The notes under the pieces are model-generated. The model saw nothing but the letters and a program-made list of their open reading frames with translations, was not told the origin of the DNA and ran no database searches. The translations under genes were made by a program, and so were the position numbers. DNA of 64,000 nucleotides from Quercus robur (taxonomy: Eukaryota > Streptophyta > Magnoliopsida > Fagales > Fagaceae): positions 59,111,354-59,175,353 of the forward strand of contig NC_065536.1 in assembly GCF_932294415.1 (NCBI RefSeq), in the 5' to 3' direction. Positions 58,545-64,000 of the stretch are shown piece after piece; position 1 is the first letter of the stretch; each line of letters begins with the position of its first letter.

Positions 58545-60926
58545 GTTTAGATGGAATCCTTAGCTAGTAGATCATTGCAATGGCTACCTTAGGTTTTGCC
58601 ACAAGCAGGAAGAGTATTCAAAAGGTTTTAACACTAGGAAGATTATCCAATCAGCAACGCTGGCTTGGGTCTAGTTTTAAGATACAATCATACAATGCTC
58701 AACCGTATGCCAAGTGCTCACAGTATGGATTTAAATATTTTTATTTATTTTTAATACACCGATAGTCGGGAGTAGGAAAATTTAAACCATGAATTTTCGG
58801 TTGAAAACCTATTAAAAATACGAGAATTGAAAGATTTTTAAAGGTCTTAAAATATGATATTCTCTTTTCAAAAAGACACGTCTAGAAATATTAAACTGAG
58901 CTCTTCATTATCCATTTGGTGAATTAGGCCATAATTGGAGCACAGTTAGATTTTCCTAATTTCTTTGCAAATTTATGGGCCATGAGTGAATGAGCGTAAT
59001 GGCTGAGTCCTCTCCAATTAATAATCCAATAGCGAATATACTCTCACTCTCCCATTGTTAGCAATCTAGCCCATATATGCGGCCTTTAACGCGTAGGCTC
59101 CAACCCTTAATCAAGGCCTTCTTCACTAATTACCCCTTTTCTCTCCTATTTTTACTTCTTTTTTTGCTCCCCGTCAGCAGTTTTCACCCCCAAAAATACA
59201 CACCCTAAATTTAATGTTCACTATGAAATGAAATGATTTGATTCTCAAAAAAAAAAAAAAAATGATTTCAATTGATAAATATAAGGGGTTAAAGTGATAA
59301 CACAGAACTAATAACATCTTTAATAGTTCTCCAAGTATATAGTTTAAACCCCGCATTCCACTTGTTTCATTATCTATCTATCAATATATATATATATATA
59401 TATATGATAAATATAAATATTAAATACAATACAATACCTAAGTTCTTCCCTTTTGCTATAAAAAAAAGTTTTACCCTTTTACCAAAACTCGGGTATAAAA
59501 TTTTAAAGCAAGCAATCACTCTAACAATAGTAATACTTATACAACAATTTTACAACCTTTTTTATTTTAACATTTGAAATGATAGATTGTAATTAGTGTA
59601 ACATTACTTTTCATATGACTATAAGTGATATAATTTTTCTTGTATACCGGTTAAAATAAATCTTACGTGTGGAAAAAAATTGTGTATCTTTAGTGATGCT
59701 CAATAATTTAGATTGCAAAATGAGTGAGCTTGAAATCAAAGTAATCATAAGGTCATAACATGTGGAGAAAGTCTACAGCCGACCAAGAATTGAATTCATT
59801 TTTGCAGCTATCGTTTGAATGCGATGATAGAAACAAAAAGCCTTCACATCACATCTGTATATAAACAAATACATAAATTAAAATTTTTTTTTTTTCTTTC
59901 TGAATAATAATGTATGGTATTAAAACCGAAAAAGGATTACATGTGAATTCAAGAACAAAAGTTTCCAAAAATTGGACTTAGGAAAGGATATTCACATCCA
60001 AACCAATAAACCAGCCCGCTGCTGCATTAGCCTCCGCCGCAATAACCCAAGCAAAAAAACACTAGACTATAAATGGAGAATGAAAGTTTGACAATATCTT
60101 TGATGACTCCTAACTTTCAAGTTTCAATATATTATTTCATGTTTATTATGTATGTATAAGTTTATACCAACATAGACAATAAAATGAAATGATAACAAGC
60201 CAAAGTCATTATTTAATCATTTTAACGGTGCTTGATAGGAAGTAAACAAAAAAAACAAGTAAGTTCTTTTAGTACTACAAATAAACTCGCAATTTTTGTG
60301 ATTGATTGTCTGTCACTTTTACATGAATCCATCATTTTTTATTCACTAATCACAATTAATCACACAAAAAATTATAGCAAAAGTTGTGTATTTTTTAATC
60401 GGTACTAGATTTTTTGAAAACAAATATTTATTATATCTTGGACAGTGTATATAATAAGGAACACAAACATCATTAACAAAATAGAAAAGCTTTGGAGCTT
60501 AAAATTTTCAAAAAGTTGAACATGATTTAACTCAACCAAACGGAAAAGTCCAAAATAATAATAATTATTGACAGAACCTCCCCATGACCAATATATTTCA
60601 CATATTGACATATAACCACCCAAAAAAAAAAGGGGGGGTTAACCTCTCATACAGACATAGTACCTGCATGTTGTTAGAAAGAAATGTGCAAAACGTTGTG
60701 GTGTAGTCTGTTTTTGTTTTTAGGTGAATCATTGTAGTGTAGTACGTATTTACTTCAAGTACCATGCAAATCACACTTTTAGATAGCTTCAAATATTTAA
60801 ACTCAAATTATGCTCCCAAATTCAACTAAAATTTAAGTTAAAAGATGAAAAATAAAATGTATTATATACCAATCATGTATACAAATCACTGTACATCCAT
60901 ATACTCAGACAAATAAAAATCATTTA
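58545..60926. other. Intergenic DNA
   Basis: AT-rich, with (TA)n at 59384-59405 and A/T homopolymers. No supported gene or bounded element. Confidence 0.45.
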
Positions 60927-61052
60927 GATAAATTCTATAAGCATACCTTGAAATTTGGGCTAATATCAATCAGATTTAAATTAATTAGTTTTGTAAAGCC
61001 TTGAACCTGATTATCATTCGTCCAAACCTTAAAATATGTTTGTGAAATTTAC
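60927..61052. mobile_element. Foldback MITE related to 23213-23443
   Basis: The left arm (GATAAATTC, then TTTGGGCTAATAT) and the inverted right arm (GTAAATTTCACAAACATA, then TTTGGACGAATGAT) pair over about 50 bp and share motifs with the 23-kb copy (GGTAAATTCCAC..., GGCTAATGC). It lies about 60 bp beyond the stop codon of the metalloproteinase gene, so it may be in that gene's 3' UTR. Confidence 0.55.
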
Positions 61053-61115
61053 TTTTTTTTTTTTTTTTTTTTTTTTGAGAAGCATAAATAAAATAAAATA
61101 AAAATAAAAAAAATA

Positions 61116-62213
61116 CTAAAAAAAGAGTAAAAATCCAAACCCAACGGCCAAAAAGGCTCGAATGCTCAACAGAGAGCTCGAAATCAATGCGCCACCACCA
61201 TCACTAGTTTCACGACCAGATGACGGCGTAGATGAACCATTGTTACCCGCCGGGTTCGCTCCGTACAAGTACTGAATCCCCATAATATCATCGCTTTGAA
61301 GCTCGACCTTCCTAGTCCTCGTCGTGATCGCAGGGTACATGATCGACTCCTCCACCGACGAATGTCCGAGCCCAAGCAAATGCCCAATCTCGTGCACAGC
61401 CACCGACTCCAGATCGATCGCCGCCAGCGACGTGGACTTGTTGACGTCGTCGTCGACGACCCACGACTCGGCGGCGTCCAAATGGAACCGCCCGCTCGGC
61501 GGCGAAAACGCGTGGGCCAGCGTTCCCAAGATCCCATCAAACGGCTCTCCGTCGCCGTGTTCGCCGTTGAAGAACCCGATCGTGATGTCCGCCGAGTTCG
61601 GCGAGGTTGACAGCTCGAACGTTAGCGGCGTCACCTTGGACCAACGGTCGAACGCGCGTGCGAACACGCCCCTGATCTCGTCGGTGATGTTTTCTTCTGG
61701 ATTGAACGCGTAGGTTAGGTCGTAGTGGCCTTCGGGCCAACGAGGTTCGCCGGGAAAAAACGCGTAGCGAGCGACGATGCTGAGGAAGGACGAGGTGGCG
61801 TTCGATTTTCCGGAGTTCATGGCCGAGGTACCGTTGACGATGTCGGCGACGCCGCACCTGGGTTTTATAATCTGCTGTACGGTGTGGTTGTCGAGACTTC
61901 CGGTGACGTTAAGGTTGAAGTTTTTCTGGTACGTTTCGACGGCTGACTTGAGTGCATCGTCGAAATCGTCGGTGAAGTTCGACGTGCCGTTGATGTAACC
62001 GAAGTAATGTAAGTAACTCTTGAGCCTGTTCAAGCCGTCGACTCTTTGACCAAAGTGGTGACCGGAGAGGTTGTGGAACGATTCCCAATTGCTTCCTGTT
62101 GCGTTTAGCCATGGCGGAATTGAAGATACGTTGGTAAAGAAGTGAGCTGAAATTGGATTTGGAATATACAAAAGCGAAAGAGAAAGCAGCAATGCTGAGT
62201 GGATCAATCTCAT
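61116..62213 (-). CDS. Matrix metalloproteinase (plant MMP), secreted and probably GPI-anchored
   Basis: An intact, intronless 365-residue zinc endopeptidase precursor. The signal peptide is about residues 1-23 (hydrophobic, ending PISA). The propeptide contains a peptidoglycan-binding-like fold and the cysteine switch PRCGVAD (118-124), whose C120 would hold the zinc in the inactive zymogen. The catalytic domain has HEIGHLLGLGH at 274-284 (H274, H278, H284 as zinc ligands, E275 catalytic) and the Met-turn methionine at 292. A Ser/Gly-rich linker and a hydrophobic C-terminus (about 342-365) fit a GPI-attachment signal, as in Arabidopsis At2-, At3- and At5-MMP. No hemopexin domain is present, which is normal in plants. 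Several N-glycosylation sequons occur. Likely role: pericellular proteolysis in growth, senescence or defence. Confidence 0.95.
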   Translation of the reverse strand: MRLIHSALLLSLSLLYIPNPISAHFFTNVSSIPPWLNATGSNWESFHNLSGHHFGQRVDGLNRLKSYLHYFGYINGTSNFTDDFDDALKSAVETYQKNFNLNVTGSLDNHTVQQIIKPRCGVADIVNGTSAMNSGKSNATSSFLSIVARYAFFPGEPRWPEGHYDLTYAFNPEENITDEIRGVFARAFDRWSKVTPLTFELSTSPNSADITIGFFNGEHGDGEPFDGILGTLAHAFSPPSGRFHLDAAESWVVDDDVNKSTSLAAIDLESVAVHEIGHLLGLGHSSVEESIMYPAITTRTRKVELQSDDIMGIQYLYGANPAGNNGSSTPSSGRETSDGGGALISSSLLSIRAFLAVGFGFLLFF

Positions 62214-62272
62214 GGTTATTTTATTTATAGGACAAAGAGATTGATGAGAGAAAATGAGAGTAGAATTTCGGG

Positions 62273-62278
62273 TTTATA
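62273..62278 (-). promoter_or_regulatory. TATA box of the metalloproteinase gene
   Basis: TATAAA on the minus strand about 60-65 bp upstream of the ATG at 62213. The leader would be about 30-35 nt. A CAA-type repeat (62300-62320) lies just upstream. Confidence 0.5.
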
Positions 62279-62321
62279 AAGAGACAGAGATAGAAGATTG
62301 TTGTTGTTGTTGTTGTTGCTG

Positions 62322-62776
62322 GGGCGTTGAAATGTTCATGCACCACGTCAGAGATAGATGATTGGTCAATGTATCTAATTTACTAGTTTTTGATTCGTGC
62401 TCTGCATGATTTTTTTTTTTTTTAAATAAGAACGTAAATATATAAAATTTTATTTTTGTGGTTATGTTATGGACAAAAATCACATTTTTATTTTTAATGT
62501 AACTTTTTTTTTTTTTTAGCATCAACATATAATTGAAAAGCAAACACATGGAAAATTAAGATTATTTTTGTAGAGTTTATTAAACAAATAAATAGAGGGA
62601 AATCAAGAAATAGAAACTATGAAAAGCACCTTTACTTTGCAAAAATTCAAAGAAAAAGAGATATCAACAAAAATACATTCTAATATATTAATACAAAATT
62701 AACATCAACAAAAACGAAGCAAATGTGGGTTTTTTTTTTTTCTATGGCTTATCAGTAGCCAAACATTTGAAATTAA
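62322..62776. other. Upstream flank of the metalloproteinase gene
   Basis: AT-rich with T tracts (about 62410-62423 and 62505-62518). Presumably promoter-distal sequence. No separate gene is supported. Confidence 0.4.
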
Positions 62777-63617
62777 GGCTGCGTTTGTTTTGACTTCAAA
62801 CCACTTCCGGAAATGGTTTTTCGTAAAAATGTGTGTTTGGTAAGCACAGGAAAATAGGGTCAACGAAAATTAATTTCAGCTTTGACCGAAAATTCCCCTC
62901 TCAAGCCGGAAATCAATTTCAGTTGCTATTTTACCTTCAAATGGATTCCGGAAAACACAGACAAAGAGAGAGAGAGAGAGGGAGAGAGCACACCCCTCTG
63001 GCCAGAGAGATCGCACCCAGAGAGAGACCGAACCCAGAGCCCAGAGCCCTTCGACTTCGCACCCATCAACTTCACCGTTCGACTTCGACTTCGAATCGCA
63101 CCCTTCGACTTCGAATTGCACTCAGATCGCACCCTTCAACTTTGCCGGCGAACCCAGAGCCCTTCGACTTCAAATCACACCCAAATCGCACCCTTCGACT
63201 TCGCCGGCGAACCCAGAGCCCAGATCAGGCATTCGACTTCGTCGAGATCACACCCCAGGATCGCACCGAGATGGCACCGATCGCATTGAGATCGCAATTG
63301 AGAAATGGTTGGGTTTTGATGAATTTGACCGGATTTGATGAATTTTTTTTGGTTGGGTTTTGTTTCTGTGTTTATCTATTCAGAAATGGTATTATATATT
63401 TGTTTGGAAGCTGAGAAAATGTGAGAAAATGTGAGGAACAAGAAGAAAATGTGTTTTCTATATTATTTTCAGCAACACAACCAAACACTAGAAAATATTT
63501 TCCAAAGCATTTTTTGGAATGCAACCAAACACTTGAAAATATTTTTCTTTCCCGAAAATAGCATTTCCGGAAAATATTTATTTTCCGGAAAATATTTTAC
63601 ATAAACCAAACACAGCC
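62777..63617. mobile_element. PIF/Harbinger-like non-autonomous element with TAA TSD
   Basis: The ends GGCTGCGTTTG and CAAACACAGCC are inverted with one transition. TAA flanks both sides (62774-62776 and 63618-63620), the size and sequence expected of PIF/Harbinger. Subterminal TTTCCGGAAA-type palindromes occur near both ends. The centre (about 62960-63290) is GC-rich and built from imperfect repeats of CCCTTCGACTTCG and CGAACCCAGAGCC, unlike its flanks. This keeps several frames open (for example 62833-63414), but the translations are Arg/Pro-rich and have no domain. Confidence 0.68.
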
Positions 63618-63770
63618 TAAGAGAAAGAAATGCTAAACATATAAAACATCAAACAACTTTTGGATGAAACTGTATAAACAAAAAGAAAATTCAAAATGCA
63701 CAAAACATAATCCATAAATCAAACCCATCAACAAATAACGCAACAAAATGATGTAAGATAAAATCTACAT

Positions 63771-63849
63771 ATAGGCCTCTAAGATTATAAATGTTTTTCT
63801 TGTTTGTCAAGTTTTACAATGCCATAGGCCTCTAAGATTATAAATGTTT
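63771..63849. repeat. 26-bp direct repeat pair (53-bp period)
   Basis: 63771-63796 and 63824-63849 are identical, with the core ATAGGCCTCTAAGATTATAA. The downstream LTR begins exactly at the end of the second copy. Confidence 0.85.
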
Positions 63850-64000
63850 GTAAGGACTCGATTTGTAACAACCCAAAATGATATTGGGTTTGCACGTAAA
63901 TAAGCCCAAACAATATAATTTGTAGAGCGTGGGTGTTAAGAACTAGATTAACTTTTTTGGAATGAAAAGATTCACCCTCACGTATATTGAAGGCTCAGAG
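63849..64000. mobile_element. Start of an LTR related to 45826-46496, cut by the window end
   Basis: Begins TGTAAGGACTCGATTTG and follows the 45826 LTR through TGATATTGGGTTTGCACGTA and AATTTGTAGAGCGTGGG before diverging. The rest lies outside the window, so it cannot be said whether it is solo or part of a full element. Confidence 0.7.

Noticed and set aside
59890-60060. A further RNase-H-like fragment on the minus strand
   Set aside because: The translation (AWVIAAEANAAAGWF...) has only loose resemblance and no acidic motif pattern.
62833-63414. A 193-codon gene at the end of the window
   Set aside because: Lies inside a TAA-flanked transposon and is open only because of GC-rich short repeats; other frames are open too, and no domain is seen.

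Overview
This is a plant nuclear genomic window. Its AT-rich intergenic DNA is full of MITEs, SINEs and LTR remnants. The protein genes are typical of a flowering plant: a single-finger C2H2 factor with the QALGGH signature, an intron-rich SAM-domain gene, an intronless JINGUBANG-type WD40 gene and an intronless matrix metalloproteinase. I infer a eudicot with a repeat-rich genome, possibly a woody one. I cannot name the species from sequence alone.

Layout. 0-7 kb is intergenic: a 1.17-kb hAT-type element with a perfect 8-bp target duplication (22-1190), a solo LTR (2074-2765), a SINE with a 14-bp duplication (4175-4371) and a second hAT MITE (6110-6556). A C2H2 zinc-finger gene lies on the minus strand at 7.1-7.9 kb. 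8-15 kb holds a tandem duplication, a solo LTR, a Mutator-type MITE and a decayed LINE tail. A seven-exon SAM-domain gene on the minus strand spans 16.3-22.4 kb, with transposons in its introns. 23-30 kb is repeat-rich. At about 30.1-30.5 kb there is what looks like the 5' end of a minus-strand transcript. It carries a site complementary to all 21 nt of miR166 with two bulges, a layout like an endogenous target mimic, and it is the most interesting single signal here. 31.8-38.2 kb is a decayed Ty3/gypsy retrotransposon on the minus strand (gag, protease, RT, two RNase H modules, integrase) with 192-bp LTRs, joined head-to-tail to the 3' end of a second copy. The copy junction abuts a repeat with snRNA-promoter-like motifs. 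38-53 kb has no convincing gene: it holds LINE RNase-H-like fragments, solo LTRs and SINE-like copies. The WD40 gene (53.5-54.8 kb) and the metalloproteinase gene (61.1-62.2 kb) follow, both on the minus strand. The window ends in a PIF/Harbinger-like element and the start of an LTR related to the solo LTR at 45.8 kb.

The four protein genes are unrelated in function and all lie on the minus strand; nothing suggests a cluster or operon. No tRNA, rRNA, CRISPR or organellar insert was recognised. Splice sites, TSSs and noncoding transcripts are read from sequence only and have no expression support.
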